Below, one piece after another: positions 8,974 through 19,725 of a stretch of 47,521 nt of DNA. Positions within the stretch are counted from its first letter, which is position 1, and every line of letters begins with the position of its first letter. Position numbers and translations under genes: made by a program. This DNA is from an uncultured Roseovarius sp. (GTDB lineage Bacteria > Pseudomonadota > Alphaproteobacteria > Rhodobacterales > Rhodobacteraceae), in NCBI RefSeq assembly GCF_913054395.1, contig NZ_CAJXIP010000013.1, positions 1 to 47,521 on the forward strand. The letters are read 5' to 3'. Under the pieces are notes generated by a model that saw only the letters and a program-made list of their open reading frames with translations, ran no database searches and was not told the DNA's origin.

Positions 8974-10758
8974 ATGGGTTCCAACCGGCAACAGGCGGAT
9001 GATGACGATTTTCCCACCCTGTCCGACAAGGACAGGGCAGAGGCAATCGGGTGCCTTTACGACGTTGCACTTGATCCGATGCGCTTTGAGACGCTGCTGG
9101 ATCATTGGGAAAGCGCGATAAGCCCGCTGCGTGCCAAGGCGGATTTCGCGGCGCCGCGCCTGCTTGACGATCCGCAACTCGCCAGCCATTTCCACCGTGC
9201 CGGTGAGTTTCTCGATCGTATCGCGCTGACCGATCGGCCCGACGAAATCGAAACCATCCTTGCTCCGTTTGACCGGGTGGCCGCGCTTGTGTTCGACCGT
9301 GACCATTACATTCGTGCCGCGAATGAGGCGGCGCGCGTCAAGCTCGGCCTTCCTGATCGCGCGCGGCTTGCCGATCTGCCGATCAATGCCGACGATATCG
9401 CGACCGTGGCCGCAACCCTGCGCCTGCTGATCTGTGGTGGTCAAAGGGATGCGGCTGTGTTGCGCGTGCGCTCGCGCGTTGGGGGGCACCTGATCGTGCT
9501 GCGCCTGCAACGGCATCTGACCGCCGATGGCACGCCGCTTGTTCTTGCCGCGTCGAATGAGGCCGCCTGGCCCGAAGGGTTCTGCGACATCCTGCGCCAC
9601 GCCTTTGATCTGACCGGTGCCGAGGCCGCAATCGTGCGCCACCTTGTCGATTGTCGCACAGTCGCCGAAATCGCCGAACAGCGCGGGCGCTCGGTTGACA
9701 CGATCCGCGCGCAGATCAAATCCATCCTCTCCAAGACGGAAACCCATTCCCAGCTAGAGCTGGTGCGCCTGGCACTTTCGGTCATGGACATGACCAACCT
9801 GACCCTGAAATCCGCGCCCGGTCCACGCGTGGTCAGCGGCGGCAGCGGCATGCTCAAAGAACTGGATTTTCAATCTCTGGTCACCCCGGACGGGCGGCGG
9901 CTTGATTATCTGGTGCTTGGCGATCCGGGCGGAACGCCGGTGCTTTACCTGCCGCTGGACTTCGGACTTGTCCGTTGGCCCGCTTCGGCCGAGGCAGAAG
10001 CCGCCAGGCGCGGGTGGCGCATTATCGTGCCAATACGCGCCGGGTATGGAATGTCGGACATGGTGGCGCGCAAAACCGATTATGACGCCGCCCTGATTGC
10101 CGATACAATGCAGGTATTGCAGGCCGAAAACGTAATCCGCTGCCCGGTCATTTGCCAAAGCGGCGACTTTTATTACGCGGTGCGGCTGGCCAGCCAGCAC
10201 CCCGGAGTGATCAGCGCCATCATCGCCTGTTCCGGCATGCTGCCGCTGACCCGGCGCGAACAATTCGAGCGCATGGACAAATGGCACCGCTTCATTCTGG
10301 CGGGCGCAAAATATACGCCGCATCTGCTGCCTTTCATGGTCAAGGCGGGCTTCCTTCTGGCCCGCAAGATCGGCAAGCGCGGTTTCTTCCACTCGGTTTT
10401 CGGAAATTCGCCCGGCGATATCGCCACCTTTGAAGAGGCCGAAGTGTTCGAGGCCGTCGTTACTGGATCCGACACCGCCCTGTCCGACACCCATTGCGCC
10501 GATGAGCCGTTTTCGCGGCAACTCACCTCGGGCCAGCTTGACGACTGGAGCGACGAGGTCAACGCGCTGCGCGGCCAGTTTCCGGTGATCTTCATGAGCG
10601 GCACCCAGGACCCGCAGGTGCCCCCTGCCACCCTGCAAGAGTTCCGCCGCGATTACGACTGGATCGAATATCACCTGTTTGAAGATGCAGGCCAGCTCGC
10701 GTTTTTCCGGCACTGGCGCGTTGTTCTGGACCGCCTTGCCCCTCTGATTGCCGAATAA
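8974..10758 (+). CDS. LuxR-type HTH regulator fused to a degenerate alpha/beta-hydrolase
   Basis: 594 residues. The N-terminal 200 residues look PAS-like (ALVFDRDHYIRAANEAAR). A LuxR/FixJ-type helix-turn-helix occupies about 213-270 (LTGAEAAIVRHLVDC, VAEIAEQRGRSVDTIRAQI). The C-terminal half (about 300-594) is an alpha/beta-hydrolase fold: LGDPGGTPVLYLP, a nucleophile elbow CQSGD with Ser396 instead of GxSxG, and an acid strand SGTQDPQVP (Asp546). Where GH is expected for the catalytic His, Gln574 stands in AGQLAFFRHW, with His580 six residues later. I infer that the hydrolase domain serves as a ligand sensor or has altered catalysis. No clear ribosome site precedes the ATG. It is a single gene followed by an intergenic region with a terminator. 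Confidence 0.82.
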   Translation: MGSNRQQADDDDFPTLSDKDRAEAIGCLYDVALDPMRFETLLDHWESAISPLRAKADFAAPRLLDDPQLASHFHRAGEFLDRIALTDRPDEIETILAPFDRVAALVFDRDHYIRAANEAARVKLGLPDRARLADLPINADDIATVAATLRLLICGGQRDAAVLRVRSRVGGHLIVLRLQRHLTADGTPLVLAASNEAAWPEGFCDILRHAFDLTGAEAAIVRHLVDCRTVAEIAEQRGRSVDTIRAQIKSILSKTETHSQLELVRLALSVMDMTNLTLKSAPGPRVVSGGSGMLKELDFQSLVTPDGRRLDYLVLGDPGGTPVLYLPLDFGLVRWPASAEAEAARRGWRIIVPIRAGYGMSDMVARKTDYDAALIADTMQVLQAENVIRCPVICQSGDFYYAVRLASQHPGVISAIIACSGMLPLTRREQFERMDKWHRFILAGAKYTPHLLPFMVKAGFLLARKIGKRGFFHSVFGNSPGDIATFEEAEVFEAVVTGSDTALSDTHCADEPFSRQLTSGQLDDWSDEVNALRGQFPVIFMSGTQDPQVPPATLQEFRRDYDWIEYHLFEDAGQLAFFRHWRVVLDRLAPLIAE

Positions 10759-10923
10759 TCACCATTTTACCCTATATGGGGTATGACAGAATCATCTTAT
10801 TCACCTTAAAGTGATCTCATGTGAGTGGGTTGGAATGACGTGATGGCGCAGCCGACACCGCTAAAATTGGCCGATTATTTGGTCGACATTCCGTTTCAGA
10901 CATTCTTTTTCAGTACGAGTTGG
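10759..10923 (+). other. Gene-free stretch upstream of a strong terminator
   Basis: No convincing protein gene lies here. It contains the near-palindrome ACCCTATATGGGGT (10769-10782), the dyad CTCATGTGAG (10816-10825) and a T-rich segment (TTCTTTTTC). A 41-codon ORF from 10843 runs through the downstream terminator and lacks a ribosome site. The stretch could be the 3' UTR of the LuxR-hydrolase gene or encode a small RNA ending at 10948. Confidence 0.3.
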
Positions 10924-10948
10924 GGCGGTCCGCAAGGACCGCCTTTTT
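10924..10948 (+). terminator. Strong intrinsic terminator
   Basis: GGCGGTCC (10924-10931) pairs perfectly with GGACCGCC (10936-10943) around a stable GCAA tetraloop, followed by five T residues. It lies 165 bases after the LuxR-hydrolase stop, further than a simple gene-end terminator, and points away from gcvP on the other strand. Confidence 0.85.
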
Positions 10949-11037
10949 CGTTTCCCCACAAGATTTGACCTCGCCAAACGAAATGGCCGCAGGGGGCACC
11001 CTGCGGCCATCGTCAACGCAGCATCACGCCCGTCGGA

Positions 11038-13887
<2,850 letters not shown>

Positions 13888-13944
13888 CCCGGGTCTCCCT
13901 CTGACAGGCACGGGCTGCCGGACCGTCATGGCCCGGCGTCCCGG

Positions 13945-13970
13945 CTTTCATCTTTCCAAAAATACTCCCG
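13945..13970 (-). repeat. Possible dispersed extragenic motif
   Basis: On the reverse strand the gcvH-gcvP gap holds CGGGAGTATTTTTGGAAAG followed by ATGAAAG. Sequences of this form recur between genes in many Rhodobacteraceae genomes, as I remember them. Only one copy is present here, so the repeat status cannot be shown from this window. Confidence 0.3.
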
Positions 13971-14001
13971 CGCGGCGCGCGTCCCGCCGCACGATCAGGC
14001 G

Positions 14002-14361
14002 CTAGCTGATGTAATCCTGATAGGCGGTTTCATCCATGTATTCGTCCAGCTGCCCCAGGTCGCTCGGCTTGATCTTGAAGAACCAGCCATCGCCGGTCGG
14101 GTCATCGTTGACCTTGCCCGGCGTGTCGGCCAGCACTTCGTTGATCTCGACGATCTCGCCATCAATCGGGGCCAGGATATCGCTTGCGGCCTTGACGCTT
14201 TCGATCACGACGACCTCGTCGTCCTTGGTCACCTGGGTGCCGACTTCGGGCATTTCGACAAACACCACATCGCCAAGCTGTTCGCTGGCGTGTTCGGTGA
14301 TTCCGACCACCACAAGATCGTCTTCAACCCGCAGCCATTCGTGTTCTTCGGTAAATTTCAT
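14002..14361 (-). CDS. gcvH: Glycine cleavage system H protein
   Basis: 119 residues, a normal H-protein length, starting MKFTEEHEWLRVEDD after a GGGAGAA ribosome site. The lipoyl-attachment segment reads VVIESVKAASDILAP, with the modified Lys in ESVKAASD. GcvH shuttles the aminomethyl and then dihydrolipoyl groups between the P, T and L proteins. It lies 20 bases after gcvT and is clearly in the same operon. No L-protein gene is in the window; that subunit is usually shared with the 2-oxoacid dehydrogenases. Confidence 0.97.
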   Translation of the reverse strand: MKFTEEHEWLRVEDDLVVVGITEHASEQLGDVVFVEMPEVGTQVTKDDEVVVIESVKAASDILAPIDGEIVEINEVLADTPGKVNDDPTGDGWFFKIKPSDLGQLDEYMDETAYQDYIS

Positions 14362-14381
14362 GTTGTTCTCCCTGATGATGT

Positions 14382-15506
14382 TCAGCGTTTGAAATTGGCA
14401 GGCGTAAAGGGCAGCTTGGCAACCCTGACCGGCATGCGCTTGCCGCGCACTTCTCCGTAAATGACCGTGCCCTCGGTTGCCAAGGGTTTGGGCAGATATC
14501 CCATCGACATCGGCGCCTGGATCGTCGGACCAAAGGCGCCCGAAGTGACCTGACCGACCGGCGCGCCACCCTCGGCGGCCTCGAACAAAGGCGTGCCCTC
14601 GCGCATCGGCGCGCGGCCCTCGGGGCGCAATCCGACGCGGGCGCGTGCGGCGCCGTTCGCAATCTCGTCAAGGATGCGATCCGCGCCGGGAAAGCCACCC
14701 TCGCGCGCGCCACCCGCGCGGCGTGCCTTCTGGATCGCCCAGATCAGGCTCGCCTCGACCGGGGAGGTGGACTCGTCGATATCATGTCCATAAAGGCAAA
14801 GCCCCGCCTCCAGGCGCAGGCTGTCGCGCGCGCCAAGGCCGATCGGCTCGACCGCGTCCTGCGCCAATAGCGCGCGTGCGAGGGCCTCGGCCTGATCCTC
14901 GGTGACCGAAACCTCATAACCGTCCTCGCCGGTATAGCCCGAGCGTGAAATCCACAGCTCACCAAACTCCGAGGCGAAAATGCCCACATCCATGAACTGC
15001 ATCGCCGCGACGCCGGGCACCATCGCCTCAAGCACCGCCTCGGCGGCGGGGCCTTGCAGCGCCAAAAGCGCGCGATCGGTGATTTCCTCGACCTCGCAGC
15101 CGGGCAAACCGGCACGCATATGGGCGATATCGCCGGTCTTACAGGCAGCATTGACCACGACAAACATGTGATCGCCGCGATTAGCCAGCATCAGGTCATC
15201 CAGAATGCCACCCTGCTCATTGGTGAAAAACCCATAGCGCTGACGCATCTCGCCAAGCCCGACAAGGTCAACCGGCACAAGTGCCTCCATGGCTTTGGCC
15301 GCCTCGGCGTACCCATCCGGCGCACGCACGATCACCTGGCCCATGTGGCTGACGTCGAAAAGCCCGGCACTGGCGCGGCAATGCAAATGTTCCTTCATCA
15401 CGCCAGCCGGATATTGCACCGGCATGTCGTAACCGGCGAAAGGCACCATCTTGGCGCCCAGTTCCCTGTGCATTGCATTGAGCGGCGTTGTCAGCAGATC
15501 GGCCAT
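14382..15506 (-). CDS. gcvT: Glycine cleavage system aminomethyltransferase, T protein
   Basis: 374 residues from the second possible ATG (MADLLTTPLNAMHRELGAK); the ATG two codons earlier is too close to the GGGAGG ribosome site. Family features include the AKMVPFAGYDMPVQY start, ASAGLFDVSHMGQ, SRSGYTGEDGYEVS and the C-terminal beta-barrel with VGQVTSGAFGPT. It transfers methylene from the H-protein to tetrahydrofolate and releases ammonia. It is the first gene of the operon, about 90 bases after the glycine riboswitch. Confidence 0.97.
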   Translation of the reverse strand: MADLLTTPLNAMHRELGAKMVPFAGYDMPVQYPAGVMKEHLHCRASAGLFDVSHMGQVIVRAPDGYAEAAKAMEALVPVDLVGLGEMRQRYGFFTNEQGGILDDLMLANRGDHMFVVVNAACKTGDIAHMRAGLPGCEVEEITDRALLALQGPAAEAVLEAMVPGVAAMQFMDVGIFASEFGELWISRSGYTGEDGYEVSVTEDQAEALARALLAQDAVEPIGLGARDSLRLEAGLCLYGHDIDESTSPVEASLIWAIQKARRAGGAREGGFPGADRILDEIANGAARARVGLRPEGRAPMREGTPLFEAAEGGAPVGQVTSGAFGPTIQAPMSMGYLPKPLATEGTVIYGEVRGKRMPVRVAKLPFTPANFKR

Positions 15507-15594
15507 CTGCATCCTCCCTTAACCTTTGGGCGCGGATAATCAGATGATCACACCGGCACCGTTACGACGCATGGCCCGAAAGCCGCGTCACGAT

Positions 15595-15755
15595 GCCCCC
15601 TCTGTCCTTTTGCCTGAGATCGCTATCCCTTCGGCGCCCCGGTCTGAAATCCGGGATCTCTTCAGAGTGTCTTGATGTCGGACAGGTCCTGTCGCCTGAG
15701 AGTTTCCGGGGCGGTTGCTCCTTCGGCACTGGCCCAAGCCAGTTCTCCCTATCCG
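15595..15755 (-). ncRNA. Tandem glycine riboswitch upstream of gcvT
   Basis: Read on the reverse strand, two consecutive glycine aptamers are visible. Aptamer 1 (about 15755-15680) starts GATAGGGAGAACTGG and holds the conserved GCCGAAGGAGCAA, then GGAAACTCTCAGGC. Aptamer 2 (about 15679-15595) repeats the pattern with CTGAAGAGATCCCGG, GCCGAAGGGATAGC and ATCTCAGGCAAAAGGAC. They are joined by a short linker, as in known tandem glycine switches. A TATACT -10 element on the same strand (15777-15772) would start RNA about 10 bases before the first aptamer. The switch should raise gcv expression when glycine is abundant; I see no obvious terminator, so control may be at translation. Confidence 0.93.
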
Positions 15756-15791
15756 ATCTTGCGTGTACGCTAGTATACTGTCGCGACCGCT

Positions 15792-16244
15792 TCAAGCCTG
15801 ATTCAGGCAGGGCGGTGCTGAAAATAATGTGAACAGCGCCTCGTTATTACAGACCAGCGCCTCAAGCGTGATTTCGTCAAGGTGGGCATAGAATGCCTCG
15901 ACCGCATCGGCCAGTGCCAGACGAAGCCGACAGGCATCGACCAGGGGACAGGTGTTGTCGACATCGGCAAAACATTCCGCCACCGGCGTGTTGACCTCGA
16001 TCGCGCGAAACACCTCGCCGACGGTGATCCGGTTCATCGCACGGCCAAGCATGACCCCGCCATGGCGCCCGCGCTGTGTGTTCAAAAACCCGAGCTGTGC
16101 CAGTTTGTTGATCACCTGCGCCAGATGGCTTTCCGAGGTATTGCAGCGTTCTGCAATCTCGGACTTGGTGACCATACGGTCCTGATTGGCACCACAGAAC
16201 ATAAGCAGCCTGATGGCGATATTTGCACGTTTGGTAATCCGCAT
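15792..16244 (-). CDS. Rrf2-family iron-sulfur regulator, NsrR-like
   Basis: 150 residues from the ATG at 16244 (MRITKRANIAIRLLMF), preceded by AGGGGGCGG; earlier in-frame ATGs are not supported. The winged helix has VTKSEIAERCNTSESHLAQVINKLAQLGFL, and a short loop holds three Cys as C-x7-C-x5-C (CFADVDNTCPLVDAC), the usual cluster ligands of Rrf2 proteins. Similarity to NsrR, including GRHGGVMLGR, suggests a nitric-oxide-sensing repressor, but IscR- or RirA-type roles are not excluded. It ends about 15 bases before the gcv promoter on the same strand. A FNR-type box lies 60 bases upstream of its start. Confidence 0.85.
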   Translation of the reverse strand: MRITKRANIAIRLLMFCGANQDRMVTKSEIAERCNTSESHLAQVINKLAQLGFLNTQRGRHGGVMLGRAMNRITVGEVFRAIEVNTPVAECFADVDNTCPLVDACRLRLALADAVEAFYAHLDEITLEALVCNNEALFTLFSAPPCLNQA

Positions 16245-16303
16245 GGCGCAACCGCCCCCTTGCTTGAATATCGTCAACTTTGCCTGCAAAACAGTACCCG
16301 ACC

Positions 16304-16317
16304 ATGATTCAGATCAA
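16304..16317. promoter_or_regulatory. FNR/FnrL-type binding site
   Basis: ATGATTCAGATCAA matches the TTGAT-N4-ATCAA consensus at all but the first position and has a perfect TGAT/ATCA dyad. Its centre (16310.5) is about 66 bases before the Rrf2 start, which suits a class II site for a leftward transcript beginning near 16269. It also overlaps the ribosome site of the rightward gene, where binding would repress. FnrL is the oxygen regulator of Rhodobacteraceae; the assignment is by motif only. Confidence 0.55.
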
Positions 16318-16328
16318 AGGACGGCGTC

Positions 16329-16910
16329 ATAACCTCAATTTTCGATGCATATTTCTTCGGCTACGGCAGCCTCGTGAACCGCGGCACGCATGTCTTCGAC
16401 GCAGCCCATCCCGCGCAGCTTCGCGGGTGGCGGCGGGTCTGGCGGCACACGGAATTGCGCCCGGTTGCCTTTCTGACGGTCGTGCCCGACCCCGCCAGCA
16501 CCATCGACGGGCTGATCGCGGAAGTGCCCGGTGCCGATTGGGCCGCGCTTGATCTGCGCGAGGCGGCCTATGCCCGCGTGCCCGCCCGGCATCAGGTGAG
16601 CCACCCCTTGCCGCATCGCCCCGACATTGCCGTCTACAGCATCCCCGAGGGCGCACATGGCAGCCCGAGCGTCGCCCATCCGATCCTGCTGAGTTATCTT
16701 GATGTGGTGGTACAGGGCTATGCGCGCGAATTCGGCCCGGAGGGTGTCGCGCGGTTTTTCGACACCACCCATGGCTGGGACGCCCCGATCCTTGATGACC
16801 GCGCCGCCCCGCGATATCCGCGCCACCAGACCCTGAGCGCCGAAGAACGCGCGCTGAGCGATGCGCACCTTGACCGCCTCAACGCCCGCCTGATCCGCGA
16901 CAGCGCCTAG
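16329..16910 (+). CDS. Gamma-glutamylcyclotransferase-like protein with a non-AUG or lost start
   Basis: The frame encodes a gamma-glutamylcyclotransferase-like (GGCT/AIG2) protein: FFGYGSLVNRGTH (family YGS motif), LRGWRRVWRH, then PILLSYLDVVVQGY and FFDTTHGWDAPILDDR. The family motif FFGYGSLV lies upstream of the first canonical start (GTG at 16374), which would delete it. No ATG, GTG or TTG occurs in frame between the stop at 16305 and 16374. An AAAGGA ribosome site (16316-16321) stands 7 bases before ATA at 16329, giving (M)TSIFDAYFFGYGSLVN. I place the start there as a rare AUA start or a point-mutated ATG. A one-base deletion near the ATG at 16345 is another explanation. The reaction is not certain; gamma-glutamyl peptide or glutathione breakdown is typical for the fold. 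Confidence 0.72.
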   Translation: MTSIFDAYFFGYGSLVNRGTHVFDAAHPAQLRGWRRVWRHTELRPVAFLTVVPDPASTIDGLIAEVPGADWAALDLREAAYARVPARHQVSHPLPHRPDIAVYSIPEGAHGSPSVAHPILLSYLDVVVQGYAREFGPEGVARFFDTTHGWDAPILDDRAAPRYPRHQTLSAEERALSDAHLDRLNARLIRDSA

Positions 16911-16974
16911 GCAGCCGACATATGGACACGGAGGCCGCGCCGCGCCACACTGGGGCGAAAAGGGCCCGCGTCTC

Positions 16975-18243
16975 GTGAAACTTCAGATCCTGTCAACAAC
17001 CGGCATGACCCTTCTGCGGATGACCCGGAGACTCTGGATACGGGTCGCTCTCATGGCATTTCTGGCGGTGCTGGCCTCGGCCATCGCGATCCTGCTCGAA
17101 GGCTATATTCCGGCGAGCCTCCAGAATCGCTTTAATCCCGATGCGGTGATGCCGATCCTGACGATCCTTGCCTCTGGCATGCTTGCGGTCAGCACGTTCT
17201 CGCTCAACATCATGGTTACGGCGCATAATGCGGCCGCCGGTCAGGCGACGCCGCGGGTGCATCGCATTCTGCTGGCCGACACCACCACGCATACGGTTCT
17301 GGCCACCTTCATCGGCGCCTTCGTCTATGCGCTGAGTGCGATCATCCTGTTCAAGGCCGGGTTTTATCCCGAGGGTGCCAGCGTTCTGGTGTTGGGCTTT
17401 ACCGTGGCGGTGGTGGTGCTTGTCATTCTGGCGCTGCTGCGCTGGATCCATCACCTCAGCGACCTGGGCAGCATGGATGCCACGCTGGCCTCGACCGAAG
17501 AGGTCAGCCGCGATTGCCTGATGCGCACGCGGCACCTGCCGTCGCTTGGCGGGCGGCGGATGACCCGCGACACCGTTCTGCCCGTCGAGGCGCGCGCCCT
17601 TGCCGCGCAGGATACCGGCTATGTGCAATTCATCGACCTGCGCGCCATCAGCCAGAAGCTGACCAGCGATCAGACCCGCGTCTATCTTTATGTGCGCCCC
17701 GGCGATTACATCATTCAGGGTCAGGTGATCGGCCATGCCACCGGCCTGAGCGAAACCGAAGAGAGCGCGATTGCCCAAAGCCTGACGGTGGGGCGCTATC
17801 GCACCTTTGAACAGGATGCCTCTTACGGGCTTCTTGTGCTATCGGAAACCGCATCGCGCGCCCTGTCGCCGGGCATCAATGATCCGGGAACCGCGATCGC
17901 GGTGATCTGTCGTCAGGAAAAGCTGTTGCTTGACTGGGCACATGCCCGACCCGATAGCGACACGCCGCTGTTTCCACGGCTGTTCCTGCCGGATGTGTCG
18001 CGTCGCGCGCTGATTGAAAACGCGTTTGCCAGCACGGCGCGCGACGGCGCCGGGCTGATCGAGGTGGCGCAGCGGCTTCAGGACGCGCTGCGCCGATTGT
18101 CAGAGGCGCCCGAGCCGGAACTGGCAGATGCGGCGCGCAACATGGCCGCACGGGCGCTTGATCATGCCGATCTTGCCCTTGCGCTCGATAGCGAAAAAGA
18201 GACCCTGCGCCAGAGCGCTAGCAACCCTAGCCCCTGGCCTTGA
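16975..18243 (+). CDS. DUF2254 integral membrane protein
   Basis: 422 residues starting at a GTG (MKLQILSTTGMTLLR). Four hydrophobic segments in the first 165 residues (about 22-44, 60-82, 103-125, 138-160) are followed by a soluble domain with FIDLRAISQKLT, YVRPGDYIIQGQVIG and RALSPGINDPGTAIAV, the hallmarks of DUF2254. The function of this family is unknown. The start is uncertain: no good ribosome site precedes the GTG, and ATG at 17005 is an alternative. Its 3' end overlaps the convergent gltX gene by 17 bases. Confidence 0.85.
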   Translation: MKLQILSTTGMTLLRMTRRLWIRVALMAFLAVLASAIAILLEGYIPASLQNRFNPDAVMPILTILASGMLAVSTFSLNIMVTAHNAAAGQATPRVHRILLADTTTHTVLATFIGAFVYALSAIILFKAGFYPEGASVLVLGFTVAVVVLVILALLRWIHHLSDLGSMDATLASTEEVSRDCLMRTRHLPSLGGRRMTRDTVLPVEARALAAQDTGYVQFIDLRAISQKLTSDQTRVYLYVRPGDYIIQGQVIGHATGLSETEESAIAQSLTVGRYRTFEQDASYGLLVLSETASRALSPGINDPGTAIAVICRQEKLLLDWAHARPDSDTPLFPRLFLPDVSRRALIENAFASTARDGAGLIEVAQRLQDALRRLSEAPEPELADAARNMAARALDHADLALALDSEKETLRQSASNPSPWP

Positions 18244-19552
18244 TCACCTGCAACAGCGGCAGAACCTGCGACATGTCGGGCCCGTGCGCCTGTCCGGTCA
18301 GCGCCTTGCGCAGCGGCATGAAAAGCCCGCGCCCCTTGCGCCCGGTGGCCTCTTTCACGGCGGCTGTCCACTTGCCCCAGGTTTCGGTGTCATGCGGACC
18401 CTCGGGCAAAAGCGCCATCGCCTCGGCGATAAAGTCGCGATCCTCGTCCTCGATCACCGGCTCTGCGCCATCGCGGAACATCGCCCACCAGCCAGCAAGA
18501 TCCTTGAGCGTGGTGATGTTTTCGCGCGTGACCTGCCAGAAATGCTCGGCCAGATTTGCGGGCACGCCAACCTCGGCGATGGTATCGGCGACCGCCTCAA
18601 GGGGCAGGGCCGACAAATAGCGCGCGGTCAGCGGGAAGAGATCGTTTTCGTCAAACTTGGTCGGGGCCGCGCCGAAGCGTTCGATATCGAACCCTTCGAT
18701 CAGCTCGGACATGTCGGTGCGAAGCTCGATCGGGTCCGACGAACCAAGACGCGCCATCAGGCTTAGCAGGGCCATCGGCTCGACCCCCTGCTCGCGCAGG
18801 TCACGCAGGGAGAGCACGCCAAGACGCTTTGACAGCGCCTCGCCCTGCGGGCCGGTCAAAAGCGAATGATGCGCAAAGGCCGGCGGGGTGCCGCCAAGCG
18901 CGGTGATGATCTGAATTTGCGTCGCGGTGTTGGTCACATGGTCGGACCCGCGCACCACATTGGTCACGCCCATTTCCACGTCATCGACAACCGAGGCCAG
19001 CGTGTAAAGCACCTGGCCGTCGCCCCGGATAAGAACCGGATCGCTAACCGATGCGGCATCAATCGAAATATCGCCAAGGATGCCGTCTTTCCACTCGATC
19101 CGTTCCTGATCAAGCTTGAAGCGCCACACACCGTTGCCGCGCTCGGCGCGCATCGCGTCTTTTTCGGCATCGCTCAGGGCAAGCGCCGCGCGGTCATAGA
19201 CCGGCGGGCGCCCCATATTGAGCTGTTTCTTGCGCTTGAGGTCAAGCTCTGTCGGGGTCTCGAAGGCCTCGTAGAACCGGCCCATCTCGCGCAGCTTGTC
19301 GGCCGCCTCGGCGTAACGGTCAAGCCGCTCTGACTGGCGTTCGGTCCGATCCCAATGCAGGCCCAGCCATTCCAGATCGTATTTGATCGCGTCGACATAT
19401 TCCTGCTTCGAGCGCTCGGGGTCCGTGTCGTCGATCCGCAGGATAAAGCTGCCCCCGGCCTTGGCGGCAATCAGATAGTTCATCAGCGCGGTGCGCAGAT
19501 TGCCCACGTGGATATATCCGGTGGGCGACGGGGCAAAACGTGTGGTGGTCAT
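18227..19552 (-). CDS. gltX: Glutamyl-tRNA synthetase
   Basis: 441 residues from the ATG at 19552 (MTTTRFAPSPTGYIHVGNLRTALMN), preceded by AGGAGA. The class I signatures are present: the HIGH-equivalent HVGN within PSPTGYIHVGN and the KMSKS-equivalent LSKRLG in GEALSKRLGVLSL. At this length it is a short non-discriminating-type bacterial GluRS; Rhodobacterales commonly carry two gltX paralogues and this may be either. An upstream in-frame ATG at 19657 has no support. It is convergent with, and overlaps, the DUF2254 gene. Confidence 0.95.
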   Translation of the reverse strand: MTTTRFAPSPTGYIHVGNLRTALMNYLIAAKAGGSFILRIDDTDPERSKQEYVDAIKYDLEWLGLHWDRTERQSERLDRYAEAADKLREMGRFYEAFETPTELDLKRKKQLNMGRPPVYDRAALALSDAEKDAMRAERGNGVWRFKLDQERIEWKDGILGDISIDAASVSDPVLIRGDGQVLYTLASVVDDVEMGVTNVVRGSDHVTNTATQIQIITALGGTPPAFAHHSLLTGPQGEALSKRLGVLSLRDLREQGVEPMALLSLMARLGSSDPIELRTDMSELIEGFDIERFGAAPTKFDENDLFPLTARYLSALPLEAVADTIAEVGVPANLAEHFWQVTRENITTLKDLAGWWAMFRDGAEPVIEDEDRDFIAEAMALLPEGPHDTETWGKWTAAVKEATGRKGRGLFMPLRKALTGQAHGPDMSQVLPLLQVIKARG

Positions 19553-19725
19553 GGGCTTCTCCTGCTTCGCGGTGGATGTGTCACAGCCGGGCGCCATTGT
19601 CCAGAAATCCCGGATTTTGCCGCCGCGCCGACCGTTTTTGGGAGCGGCATGTGTCAAAATAACGTGAGCCGCTAGGCGGGCGCTTAAAATGCCCTATCCT
19701 TCTGGCCAGCAACTGGAGGAATCAG

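Noticed and set aside
10843..10968. 41-codon ORF after the LuxR-hydrolase gene
   Set aside because: No ribosome site, and it reads straight through a strong intrinsic terminator.
16280..16552. 90-codon plus ORF covering the cyclotransferase start
   Set aside because: Arg-rich alternate frame; the real family motif FFGYGSLV is in the next frame.
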